A stretch of DNA of 6,867 nt from Nitrosopumilales archaeon (GCA_016176745.1 JACOWO010000057.1:1-6867); one strand, 5' to 3'; positions 1 to 6,067 are shown, counted from the first letter of the stretch. Program-made: numbers and translations. The notes: generated by a model not told the origin, from the sequence alone.

Positions 1-24
1 ATTTGTATATAATTCGATAATGAG

Positions 25-861
25 TTATGTTACAGTAAAGAGGATGACTTTTTTTGGATTATATTGAATAATGCCAAAATGAATCTGGCCAAATCCATTT
101 CCATAATATCCTTCTGGACCACCAAGCCCCAATCGAATTAGATAGTTGCTGGTTTTCTTTATTTCGAATTCTTTTTTTCCAAGTGAAAATTCCCCAAATT
201 TCTCGTTTTCTGTTTTTGTTGAGTTATAGATTTCGTTAATTGATTCATTATCTTGTTCTATTGCAGTTTCCAAATGTTGATGACCACATAAGATTACAAA
301 GTTATCAAGATTTTTTCTACTTTCATTAAACGCAGATAATGCAGTATAATGATATCCTGAATAGCTAAAGTATTCAAAATCCTCTTCAGATAGTCTCTGC
401 CATGTTCGTTGGTATAACCACGATTCCTGGCTTGCATTTGGTGGTGTTATTTTTTGTGGATCGAGTGTACCCCCATGAACAAACACTAAGCTGTTTTTTT
501 TATCAATAAACTGCTGGTGACCAAAGGTTTCATCGTCATTTTGTTTAAAAAATCCAAGCTCGTTTTCAGTTAATGATTGATGAGCTGCAAAGCTTTCAAG
601 TGTACTTCCACTTACACGCCGTTTATACAAAAAAGCTTCATCATGGTTTCCCATAATGGAGGTTAGAGGATAGGTTTTTTCAAGTAAGGCTAATTTTTTT
701 AAAACTTCGCTTGGATGTGTGCCACGCTCTAAGATATCACCTAGATTAATAATTCTGGAGTATTCACCATACTTTTTTTTGAACTCTGACATATTTGCAA
801 TATTCAAAATTGTATCAAGCGCATTAATGTCTGCGTGAATGTCAGAGAATACAAGATCCAT
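25..861 (-). CDS. Calcineurin-like metallophosphoesterase (PPP/ApaH-like)
   Basis: A 278-residue cytoplasmic protein carrying the full set of metallophosphoesterase metal-binding motifs in order: SDIHAD (D7, H9), GDILERG (G41-D42 to G47), GNHDEA (G71-N72-H73-D74), FVHGG (H129) and CGHQH (H194, H196). The spacing and the GDxxxRG/GNHD/HGG pattern resemble the PPP-type serine/threonine phosphatases and diadenosine tetraphosphatases more than the YfcE or nuclease branches. It probably hydrolyses a phosphoester using two metal ions, but the substrate (phosphoprotein, dinucleotide or other) cannot be read from the sequence. There is no signal peptide or membrane segment. The ATG start places the first motif at residue 6, as is usual in the family. 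It lies 58 bases downstream of TFB on the same strand, with possible promoter boxes in the gap, so it may be read through from TFB or separately expressed. Confidence 0.9.
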   Translation of the reverse strand: MDLVFSDIHADINALDTILNIANMSEFKKKYGEYSRIINLGDILERGTHPSEVLKKLALLEKTYPLTSIMGNHDEAFLYKRRVSGSTLESFAAHQSLTENELGFFKQNDDETFGHQQFIDKKNSLVFVHGGTLDPQKITPPNASQESWLYQRTWQRLSEEDFEYFSYSGYHYTALSAFNESRKNLDNFVILCGHQHLETAIEQDNESINEIYNSTKTENEKFGEFSLGKKEFEIKKTSNYLIRLGLGGPEGYYGNGFGQIHFGIIQYNPKKVILFTVT

Positions 862-891
862 TGTTTTGTTTTTTGTTCTTAGGTTAATTTC

Positions 892-910
892 TAATTTATC
901 AAAAATTTAT
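892..910 (-). promoter_or_regulatory. Possible TATA-type promoter for the metallophosphoesterase gene
   Basis: On the minus strand the 7-mer ATAAATT occurs twice, at 904-910 and 893-899, separated by four bases. The copy nearer the gene is centred about 35 bases before the ATG at 861. Allowing roughly 25 bases from an archaeal TATA box to the start of transcription, this gives a leader of about ten bases. A run of five T residues on the same strand (901-905) lies just after the TFB stop and could instead help terminate TFB. The assignment rests on composition and spacing only. Confidence 0.3.
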
Positions 911-919
911 GATTGATAG

Positions 920-1834
920 TTAAATTGTTAAAGAATCCTTCAAACCCTTGTATCGATTTCGTATAGTTACTTCTGTGACATTTGCTGCCTCTGCGATATC
1001 TCTCTGAGTTTTGTCCTCCCCGTTTTTGACACATGACAAGTATAGTGCTGCGGCGGCAAGCCCCATTGGATCTTTTCCTGCAGAAACCTCATTTTTTTGT
1101 GCATCTTGAAGTACTTTGATTGCATAGCGTTTTGTTTTTTCTGCGATTCCAATAACACTTGCAATTCTAGCTACACATTGAATTGAGTCTGTAACTGGCA
1201 TCTTAAGATCCAATTCTTTTACAAGAAGTCGATAACACCTAGCAATGTCTTTTCGTTTGATGTTTGCAGCAATTTCTATATCTTTTAGGTTTCGTGGAGT
1301 AGCTGTATCACGACAAGCTGCGTAAAGTGCGGCTGCCATTAATGCAGATATTGATCTTCCCCTTACAAGACCTTTGTCCAAGGCCTTTCTGTAAATATAG
1401 GCTGCTTTTTCTATTACAGCGTCAGAGATTGCTAGTTTATCCTTTAACCTGTTTAGTTCGCTAAACGCCTGTCTAAAGTTTCGATCTACTGGCTCATGGA
1501 CCTGACTTCTGCTATCCCATGTTCTGAGGCGCTCAATTGTACTTTTCATTGATGCAGTTAGTGGTTTTCCAGAAGCATCCTTGTTTACTGGATCAATTAT
1601 TGTTGCAAGACCCATATCATGCATAGTAAGTGATGTTGGGGCACCTGCTCTTGCTCTGTCTCCATGTTCATCTTGTGTGAAGGAACGCCATTCAGGACCT
1701 GACTCTTGCAATTTTTCTGACATAACAAAGCCGCATTTTGAGCAAAACAGTTCGCCTGATTCGGTATCAGTTACGAGCTTACCCCTTCCACACCGTGGAC
1801 ATCGTTCTTTGGTATTTACTACCTCTTTTAGCAT
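920..1834 (-). CDS. tfb: Transcription initiation factor B (TFB, TFIIB homologue)
   Basis: This 304-residue protein is a complete archaeal TFB, which bridges TBP on the TATA box and RNA polymerase. The N-terminal zinc ribbon has C12-x2-C15 and C31-x2-C34, and a B-reader/linker region follows (about residues 45-90, with EWRSF and DRARAGAP). Two cyclin-like repeats cover roughly residues 117-212 and 214-302. The second ends in the helix-turn-helix that reads the BRE element (TQRDIAEAA, then VTEVTIRNRYKGL, about 276-298). Length and domain order are normal, with no truncation. Nitrososphaerota typically carry several TFB paralogues, so this may be one member of a set. The ATG start lies eight codons before the first cysteine pair. 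It is divergent from the membrane protein at 2053, and a TATA-like box plus a small dyad precede it. Confidence 0.98.
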   Translation of the reverse strand: MLKEVVNTKERCPRCGRGKLVTDTESGELFCSKCGFVMSEKLQESGPEWRSFTQDEHGDRARAGAPTSLTMHDMGLATIIDPVNKDASGKPLTASMKSTIERLRTWDSRSQVHEPVDRNFRQAFSELNRLKDKLAISDAVIEKAAYIYRKALDKGLVRGRSISALMAAALYAACRDTATPRNLKDIEIAANIKRKDIARCYRLLVKELDLKMPVTDSIQCVARIASVIGIAEKTKRYAIKVLQDAQKNEVSAGKDPMGLAAAALYLSCVKNGEDKTQRDIAEAANVTEVTIRNRYKGLKDSLTI

Positions 1835-1839
1835 ATTCT

Positions 1840-1852
1840 CACTATAGTAGTG
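1840..1852. repeat. Small inverted repeat before the TFB start
   Basis: CACTA-TAG-TAGTG is a perfect 5-base inverted repeat with a 3-base spacer. It begins five bases upstream of the TFB ATG and lies where transcription should start if the TATA-like box at 1870-1877 is used. It could be an operator for repression at the start site, but arms this short also arise by chance. Confidence 0.35.
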
Positions 1853-1869
1853 TATAAGGTAATAATTGG

Positions 1870-1877
1870 TATTTATG
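1870..1877 (-). promoter_or_regulatory. Putative TATA box of the TFB gene
   Basis: On the minus strand this reads CATAAATA, a good archaeal TATA-box match, about 40 bases upstream of the TFB ATG. With the usual spacing of about 25 bases, transcription would start near 1848 with a leader of about 14 bases. There is no Shine-Dalgarno sequence before the ATG, which fits the short-leader style of these archaea. Confidence 0.45.
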
Positions 1878-1964
1878 AATCAACGCCATTTTTTGCCTAG
1901 GGCTAATAGATACAAGTCAGGTTAATTGCTACAAAATCATTTGGATTAATCAATATTGTAAAAG

Positions 1965-1992
1965 AGGGTTTTAATGCAAAACCTTGTAAGGT
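1965..1992. repeat. Two overlapping, mutually exclusive inverted repeats
   Basis: GGTTTT (1967-1972) pairs with AAAACC (1978-1983) across a 5-base loop. In RNA the stem extends by a G-U and an A-U pair to 1965 and 1985. The second arm overlaps a further inverted repeat, ACCTT-GT-AAGGT (1981-1992). The two cannot form together because they share 1981-1985. They lie 60-90 bases before the membrane-protein start at 2053 in the divergent intergenic region, and could be a protein-binding dyad or an RNA structure in a long leader. Function unknown. Confidence 0.4.
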
Positions 1993-2004
1993 GTGTTTTA
2001 GTAT

Positions 2005-2014
2005 GATTAAATGG
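2005..2014 (+). promoter_or_regulatory. Weak TATA-like box before the membrane protein gene
   Basis: GATTAAATGG is the best-placed AT-rich box before the ATG at 2053. It would predict a start near 2036 and a leader of about 17 bases. The match is poor, and neighbouring TTTTAGTA (1997-2004) is an alternative. Listed because a promoter must exist in this divergent region, not because the box is convincing. Confidence 0.22.
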
Positions 2015-2052
2015 TAACAATCAAATTTTGAACCGCTATTCCATTCGTATTC

Positions 2053-2634
2053 ATGCAAAAATCCTTGGCATTCATTATCAAGACATCCTTTGTATATGGT
2101 ACGTTAGCGTTTTTGTTTTCTTTAATTGGAATGTTTTTACCTACTGCAGTAACCTATGTTGTTGGCAACCCTCTAGAAGTCAGTGCTATCAGTGTTGAGC
2201 ATATAGTTGGTCATATTGTATGGGGACTGATAGTTTCTGCGTTAAGCCTTAGTCTTAGATATTTTATTTTAGGAGGTATTTTCCCAATAATTTTAGATTC
2301 AGATCATCTAATTCAATTCTTTGACTTGGAAATAATGCCACGAATGGCACATTCTATTTCATTTGGGTTTTTAGCGTCTTTTGTCTTATTATTGATTTTT
2401 GGAAAACGTGACTATAGGTTAGCTGGCATAGCTTTTGCAGCAATGCTTGCACATGTATCTTTTGATATTTTACTTGGTGGAACAACTAGTTTTCCGCTTT
2501 TAACGCCTTTTGTGGCAGAATTACTTTCATTTCAAGGTAATGACTGGATTATCATACAGATCATAGCTGTGGCAATAGTGGGAATTTGTACCATTATAAC
2601 AAAAATAGAAGCCAAGAAAAAATTAGTTGCCTAG
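2053..2634 (+). CDS. Integral membrane protein, probable metal-dependent hydrolase (YdjM/DUF457-like)
   Basis: A 193-residue hydrophobic protein with about five predicted membrane segments (roughly residues 7-30, 50-80, 102-116, 122-142 and 163-182). Polar, potentially metal-binding residues sit at segment edges: E49, H50 and H54; D82-S83-D84-H85; H100-S101; H134 with D138; and prolines 148 and 152. This order resembles the DUF457/YdjM family of membrane-bound metal-dependent hydrolases, where DxDH, HRxxTHS and HxxxD motifs recur. The second motif is degenerate here (PRMAHS, with P for the first H and A for T). It could act on a lipid or another membrane-embedded substrate, but none is identifiable. 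It stands alone, divergent from TFB and 65 bases before the PRPP synthetase ATG at 2700. The ATG start is the first in frame and directly precedes the first membrane segment. Confidence 0.72.
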   Translation: MQKSLAFIIKTSFVYGTLAFLFSLIGMFLPTAVTYVVGNPLEVSAISVEHIVGHIVWGLIVSALSLSLRYFILGGIFPIILDSDHLIQFFDLEIMPRMAHSISFGFLASFVLLLIFGKRDYRLAGIAFAAMLAHVSFDILLGGTTSFPLLTPFVAELLSFQGNDWIIIQIIAVAIVGICTIITKIEAKKKLVA

Positions 2635-2645
2635 TTTAAGCAACA

Positions 2646-2658
2646 TTAGATTTTCTAA
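2646..2658. repeat. Inverted repeat after the membrane protein gene
   Basis: TTAGA-TTT-TCTAA, a perfect 5-base inverted repeat with a 3-base spacer, lies 11 bases after the membrane-protein stop. It has a short T run within it but no long T tract after it. It could contribute to termination of the upstream gene, or merely flank the PRPP synthetase promoter that follows. Confidence 0.25.
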
Positions 2659-2668
2659 CTATATCAAA
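2656..2668 (+). promoter_or_regulatory. Putative promoter of the prs-rnz-sir2 cluster
   Basis: AACTATATCAAAA contains a TATA-like core (CTATATCA) centred near 2663. The usual spacing puts transcription start near 2688, giving a short leader to the ATG at 2700. The spacing also argues that the in-frame TTG at 2685 is not the start codon, because it would lie at or before the transcript's 5' end. Confidence 0.4.
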
Positions 2669-2699
2669 ACTTAAGAATGTCTTTTTGTTCGTTGACTTG

Positions 2700-3572
2700 A
2701 TGTTTACCACAGTTATAGGTGGAATTGCCTCTCAAGGACTAGCTAAAAAAATCGCAAAAAGACTCAAAGCTAAATATCTTAATTCAGAGATTAAAGTATT
2801 TCCTGATGGAGAGTGCAAAATTACAATTTACGGAAAACCAAGAGGCAGAATAATTGTTGTTCAGTCAACTTACCCTCCAGTTGATTCAAATCTAATTCAA
2901 GCACTTGCACTTATTTCAAAAGCAAGAGAATACTCTTCCAAGATAATAGCCGTGATTCCATATTTTGGCTATGCGAGACAAGATAGAGAGTTTTTGCCAA
3001 GTGAAATTGTAACAATGAAGATGGTAGCCAAGTTATTCAAAGCAGTTGAAGCATCAAAAATTGTTATTGTTGATGTTCATAGCAAAATTGCGCTAAAACA
3101 TTTTAAAATTCCTGTTGAGAACATTTCTGCAGTATCAGAGCTTGCAAGATATTTCAGGAAACTACAACTAAAGAATCCTCTAGTTGTTTCACCTGATTTT
3201 GGTGGAATTTCTAGATCAAGAGAATTTGCAAAGCTACTCAATACAGATTATACTGCTTTAGTAAAGTGGCGAGACAGAAAAACAGGTAATGTCGAAATAA
3301 AGTCTTCAAATCTACGAAATGCTAGTGGAAGAGACGTGATAATAGTAGATGATATGATCAGTACTGGTGGTAGTATAATCAAAGCAGCAGAATTTTTAAA
3401 AAGGCAAAATTGTGGACGGATTTTTGTTGCATGTACTCATGCATTGCTAATCAATAATGCAGAGAAAAAGATCAGGCAATCAGGTGTATCAAAGATCATT
3501 AGCACTAACACTATTCCTAGCAAAACTGCGGTTGTAGATTCATCTGAAATTATTGTAAAAGCTATCTCGTAA
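2700..3572 (+). CDS. prs: Ribose-phosphate pyrophosphokinase (PRPP synthetase)
   Basis: This enzyme makes PRPP from ribose 5-phosphate and ATP for purine, pyrimidine, histidine and NAD synthesis. Numbered from the ATG at 2700 (290 residues), it shows FPDGE (34-38), the ATP-site loop YFGYARQDR (88-96), the metal-binding DVHS (D125, H127), the SPDFGG region and the PRPP-binding loop DVIIVDDMISTGG (212-224). The length fits the compact archaeal enzymes. The frame is open further upstream to a TTG at 2685, which would add five residues. The ATG is preferred because it puts the protein start right before the first strand (TTVIGG) and suits the TATA box. It is first in a tight same-strand cluster with RNase Z (19-base gap) and Sir2. 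All key motifs are present, so it should be active. Confidence 0.96.
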   Translation: MFTTVIGGIASQGLAKKIAKRLKAKYLNSEIKVFPDGECKITIYGKPRGRIIVVQSTYPPVDSNLIQALALISKAREYSSKIIAVIPYFGYARQDREFLPSEIVTMKMVAKLFKAVEASKIVIVDVHSKIALKHFKIPVENISAVSELARYFRKLQLKNPLVVSPDFGGISRSREFAKLLNTDYTALVKWRDRKTGNVEIKSSNLRNASGRDVIIVDDMISTGGSIIKAAEFLKRQNCGRIFVACTHALLINNAEKKIRQSGVSKIISTNTIPSKTAVVDSSEIIVKAIS

Positions 3573-3591
3573 ATAGGAAATTTGTTGTAAT

Positions 3592-4491
3592 ATGAGGTTA
3601 ATATTTTTGGGAACATCTGCTGCCCAACCAACTTCTGAACGTGCTTTGACATGCATTTGTTTAGAAAAAGATGGCGAGGTTTTGATGTTTGATGCAGGTG
3701 AAGGTGCACAGATCTCGTATCTAAAATGTGGTTTAGGTTGGAATAAGAAAATGAAGATCTTTGTTACACATCTTCATGGTGATCATTGCATTGGCATACT
3801 AGGATTATTACAGACAATGACATTGCAAAACAGAATAGAACCTGTTGAGATTTATGGTCCTGAAGGCATAGAGGAATTCATTGCTTCTAATATCAAAATC
3901 CTGAATTTCGGCTTGTCATTTCCTGTGATTATTTCAACGGTAAGTGAAGGACTTGTTTTGGAGGATAAAACCTACTTTATCCATGCGTGTGAGGCAGAGC
4001 ATTTTATTCCAGCCTTTTCTTATTTATTTCAGGAAAAGGATAAGCCGGGTAAGTTTTATCCAGAAAAAGCAAAAGCACTAGATATTCCTGAAGGTGAGTT
4101 ATGGCATAAACTTCAGATGGATCATGAAGTAAAAGTCGGGAACAAGACAATTAGGCCTTCTGATGTGATGGGTGAAAAACGTAGTGGAAAGAAGATAGGA
4201 ATATCTGGAGATACTAGACCTACAAAGAAGTTAGAAGACTTTTTTAAAAATTGTAATTATCTTATCTTTGACTCTACATTTTCAAATGAGTTAAAAGAAA
4301 AAGCAATTGAGACGTGCCATTCTACTGCAAAGGAAGCAGCAATGCTTGCAAAGAATGCCAATGTAGAAAACTTGATTTTAACTCATTTCTCAGCCAGATA
4401 TAAAAATGAAGGTGCGTTGTTAGCGGAGGCAAAAACAATACACAGTTCTGTAATAGCTGCAAAAGATCTTTTAGAAATTGAAATAAAATAG
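3592..4491 (+). CDS. rnz: Ribonuclease Z (tRNA 3' endonuclease)
   Basis: A 299-residue cytoplasmic metallo-beta-lactamase-fold enzyme that cuts precursor tRNAs at the 3' side of the discriminator base. It has FLGTSAA at the N-terminus and the zinc motif THLHGDH (H60, H62, D64, H65). Further ligands are H137 (EAEHF), D207 (SGDTRP) and H265 (THFSARY), with HST at 243-245. These match the zinc ligands known from Bacillus RNase Z in order and spacing. The segment at about 152-180 ([22 protein letters not shown]) corresponds to the family region around the tRNA-binding arm. Length is typical of the short form (RNase Z-S). It starts 19 bases after the PRPP synthetase stop and ends 12 bases before Sir2, without a clear Shine-Dalgarno, so it is probably co-transcribed with both. 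Confidence 0.97.
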   Translation: MRLIFLGTSAAQPTSERALTCICLEKDGEVLMFDAGEGAQISYLKCGLGWNKKMKIFVTHLHGDHCIGILGLLQTMTLQNRIEPVEIYGPEGIEEFIASNIKILNFGLSFPVIISTVSEGLVLEDKTYFIHACEAEHFIPAFSYLFQEKDKPGKFYPEKAKALDIPEGELWHKLQMDHEVKVGNKTIRPSDVMGEKRSGKKIGISGDTRPTKKLEDFFKNCNYLIFDSTFSNELKEKAIETCHSTAKEAAMLAKNANVENLILTHFSARYKNEGALLAEAKTIHSSVIAAKDLLEIEIK

Positions 4492-4503
4492 CAACAAGAC
4501 GAG

Positions 4504-5229
4504 ATGTTTGAACCAGTTTTAGATAAATTGAAAGAAGCAAGAAAAATTGTTTTTGTTACTGGTGCAGGAATGTCTCAAGAGAGTGGTATTCCTACTTTTA
4601 GAGGTAAAAATGGTTTATGGAGAAATTATGATCCTATGAAAATTGCCACTATTGATGCATTTTATGAGAATCCTAAACTGGTGTGGGAATGGTACGAAGA
4701 TAGAAGAAGGAATATCGTTGCAGCACAACCAAATCCTGGTCATAATGCTATTGCTAAACTTGAGAGATACAAAGAGGTCGTTGTTTTAACCCAGAATATT
4801 GATGGGTTACATCAAAGAGCTGGAAGTACCAAAGTCTTGGAACTCCATGGCAGCATTATTAGAATAAAATGTACTGTTTGTAGTTTTCAAGACTATGTTG
4901 TTTCTAGTTTTGATGTGCTTCCTCCCATCTGTAAATGTGGAAAAATTCTAAGGCCTGATGTGGTATGGTTTGGTGAGCCTCTACCTCAAGATGTATGGAC
5001 TGAGGCTATAGCATATGCAAATTCTTGTGATGTTATGATAATAGCAGGAACATCACTTTTGGTATCTCCTGCAAATACTTTACCACTATATGCCAAACAA
5101 AACAATGCACTTTTAATTGAAATTAATCCTGAAGATACTATGATGTCAGTTGATATGAATTTAACAATTAGAGAAACCTGTTCAAATATTATTCCTAAAC
5201 TTACTGAAATATTTTCTAAATTAAACTAG
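4504..5229 (+). CDS. cobB: NAD-dependent protein deacylase, Sir2 family (CobB/SIRT5-like)
   Basis: This 241-residue sirtuin removes acyl groups from lysines using NAD+. NAD-binding and catalytic motifs are complete: GAGMSQESGIPTFRG (20-34), TQNIDGLH (96-103), the catalytic histidine in LHGS (H115), and GTSLLVSPA towards the C-terminus. The zinc module has C123-x2-C126, but its second pair is C143-x-C145 rather than the common C-x2-C, followed by RPDVVWFGE (150-158). Y64 and R67 (WYEDRR) match the YxxR pair that binds succinyl or malonyl groups in class III sirtuins such as SIRT5 and E. coli CobB, so desuccinylation is possible. It is third in the PRPP synthetase-RNase Z cluster, with a 12-base gap. 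Its stop shares CTAG with the stop of the convergent gene. Confidence 0.96.
   Translation: MFEPVLDKLKEARKIVFVTGAGMSQESGIPTFRGKNGLWRNYDPMKIATIDAFYENPKLVWEWYEDRRRNIVAAQPNPGHNAIAKLERYKEVVVLTQNIDGLHQRAGSTKVLELHGSIIRIKCTVCSFQDYVVSSFDVLPPICKCGKILRPDVVWFGEPLPQDVWTEAIAYANSCDVMIIAGTSLLVSPANTLPLYAKQNNALLIEINPEDTMMSVDMNLTIRETCSNIIPKLTEIFSKLN
5226..5229. other. Shared CTAG: stop codons of two convergent genes
   Basis: The palindrome CTAG supplies TAG (5227-5229) to the Sir2 gene on the plus strand and TAG (5228-5226) to the acidic-protein gene on the minus strand. There is no room for a terminator between the genes, so each transcript must run into the other gene in antisense. Confidence 0.95.
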
Positions 5230-6005
5230 GGCGTCATAAAGACACCATTTATCATACTATTCAGATTTCCAGCTGGTTTGTAAACTGAAGATGTAATGGT
5301 GCCAAACTCTTTGTGTTCAACAACCATTTCTATTATATGATCTGTGTTTGAAATGTCTGTTATCGATGTTTCAAAGTTTGATGCATAAAATGTGCCTGAG
5401 AATAATTCTCTCTCAGAATTTTTCAACGTAAACTTGACAGAGATTGTGTTTCCCGAGCTATCAGAATACTGTACTTTAACATCACCGTTATCTTGCTGTG
5501 TGGTTGTTAGCTGTAATGTTTTAAGAAGTTTTGATTGTAGTTTTTCTTTAGCTGAAAGGCCATCGTTGATGATTTCTGGTTCTTCTATAGTTTCAGTTAA
5601 CACACTATCTTCTTCTGTGGTATCATCTTGTGGTACCAGACCATCATCTTGCGGGATCTCATCTTGTGGTGTAATGTCATCATTTTGTGTTGGAGTTTCA
5701 TCTTGTGTTTGTGGTACGTCTTCAGCTATTTCACCATGATATGTATATTCTTCAGCTATCTCAGATTCTTGTTCTCCAGTTATTTCCTTATCTGAAAAAA
5801 GTTCAGCAGAGCTGTCTTTTACATTATCAAGTTTTTCTCCAATATTATCAATTGTATTACCAATTCCGTCTTTGAGTCCATCAATATTCTGTTCTACTTT
5901 ATCAATAACTGCAATCTTGTCTTTTAGTGGATTAAATGAGGCAGGTGCAAAAAGAATAAACCCTACTACTAATACTGAAAAGATTAAGGCTAGTTTTAAT
6001 TTCAA
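5226..6005 (-). CDS. Exported or membrane-anchored acidic protein of unknown function
   Basis: I do not recognise this 259-residue protein. It begins with a hydrophobic segment (about residues 5-22, after K2 and K4) that could be a signal peptide or an N-terminal anchor, so the rest is probably outside the membrane. Residues 33-64 form an amphipathic stretch with regularly spaced I, L and V. Residues 74-145 are very acidic and low in complexity, with repeated PQD units. Residues 150-259 look like a compact domain rich in predicted beta strands, with no cysteines. The TTG at 6005 is the only usual start codon after an in-frame TGA at 6047-6045, and there is no ATG near the N-terminus. A TATA-like box lies about 26 bases before the TTG, so the transcript may be leaderless. 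It sits 103 bases downstream of UPF0201 and converges on Sir2 with a 4-base overlap. Confidence 0.8.
   Translation of the reverse strand: MKLKLALIFSVLVVGFILFAPASFNPLKDKIAVIDKVEQNIDGLKDGIGNTIDNIGEKLDNVKDSSAELFSDKEITGEQESEIAEEYTYHGEIAEDVPQTQDETPTQNDDITPQDEIPQDDGLVPQDDTTEEDSVLTETIEEPEIINDGLSAKEKLQSKLLKTLQLTTTQQDNGDVKVQYSDSSGNTISVKFTLKNSERELFSGTFYASNFETSITDISNTDHIIEMVVEHKEFGTITSSVYKPAGNLNSMINGVFMTP
5623..5705 (-). repeat. In-frame short repeats encoding PQD units
   Basis: The plus-strand 8-mer TCATCTTG starts at 5623, 5644, 5659 and 5698, and a one-base variant (TCATTTTG) starts at 5680. Spacings are 21, 15, 21 and 18 bases, all multiples of three. On the coding strand each reads CAAGATGA or the variant, mostly giving Q-D followed by D or E (residues about 101-128 of the acidic protein). 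They look like a slippage- or duplication-prone surface linker. Confidence 0.8.
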
Positions 6006-6026
6006 CTCTTTTGAATTTCTTATTAG

Positions 6027-6036
6027 TGATAAAAAT
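6027..6036 (-). promoter_or_regulatory. Putative TATA box of the acidic-protein gene
   Basis: The minus strand reads ATTTTTATCA here, centred about 26 bases before the TTG at 6005. That would place transcription start at or next to the start codon, giving a leaderless message. An inverted repeat, CTCAA-ATCAA-TTGAG (6044-6058), lies just upstream and could be a regulator site. Confidence 0.38.
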
Positions 6037-6067
6037 CGGGAAACTCAAATCAATTGAGTAAATAAGG

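Noticed and set aside
967..1164. 65-codon open frame on the minus strand inside TFB
   Set aside because: It is an alternative frame of the second cyclin repeat; the TFB frame explains this DNA fully.
1581..1847. Open frame of 88 codons on the plus strand opposite the TFB N-terminus
   Set aside because: It lies entirely antisense to the strongly conserved zinc-ribbon and linker region of TFB and matches no recognisable family.
1875..1925. 16-codon ATG frame in the divergent intergenic region
   Set aside because: It is too short to support, overlaps the likely TFB promoter, and has no ribosome-binding or conservation evidence.
1835..2052. Possible tRNA or other RNA gene in the intergenic region
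   Set aside because: No cloverleaf, TTCGA-type T-loop or GC-rich stem pattern was seen; only short inverted repeats are present.
2685..2699. TTG start for PRPP synthetase, five codons upstream of the ATG
   Set aside because: The ATG at 2700 gives the normal family N-terminus, and the TATA-like box would put the transcript start at about 2688, downstream of the TTG.
3437..3709. 90-codon open frame on the minus strand across the prs/rnz junction
   Set aside because: It is antisense to conserved parts of both genes, with no family match.
5392..5739. 115-codon plus-strand frame rich in Ser, Cys and Val
   Set aside because: It is the mirror of the repetitive acidic coding sequence on the other strand; its odd composition follows from the PQD repeats.
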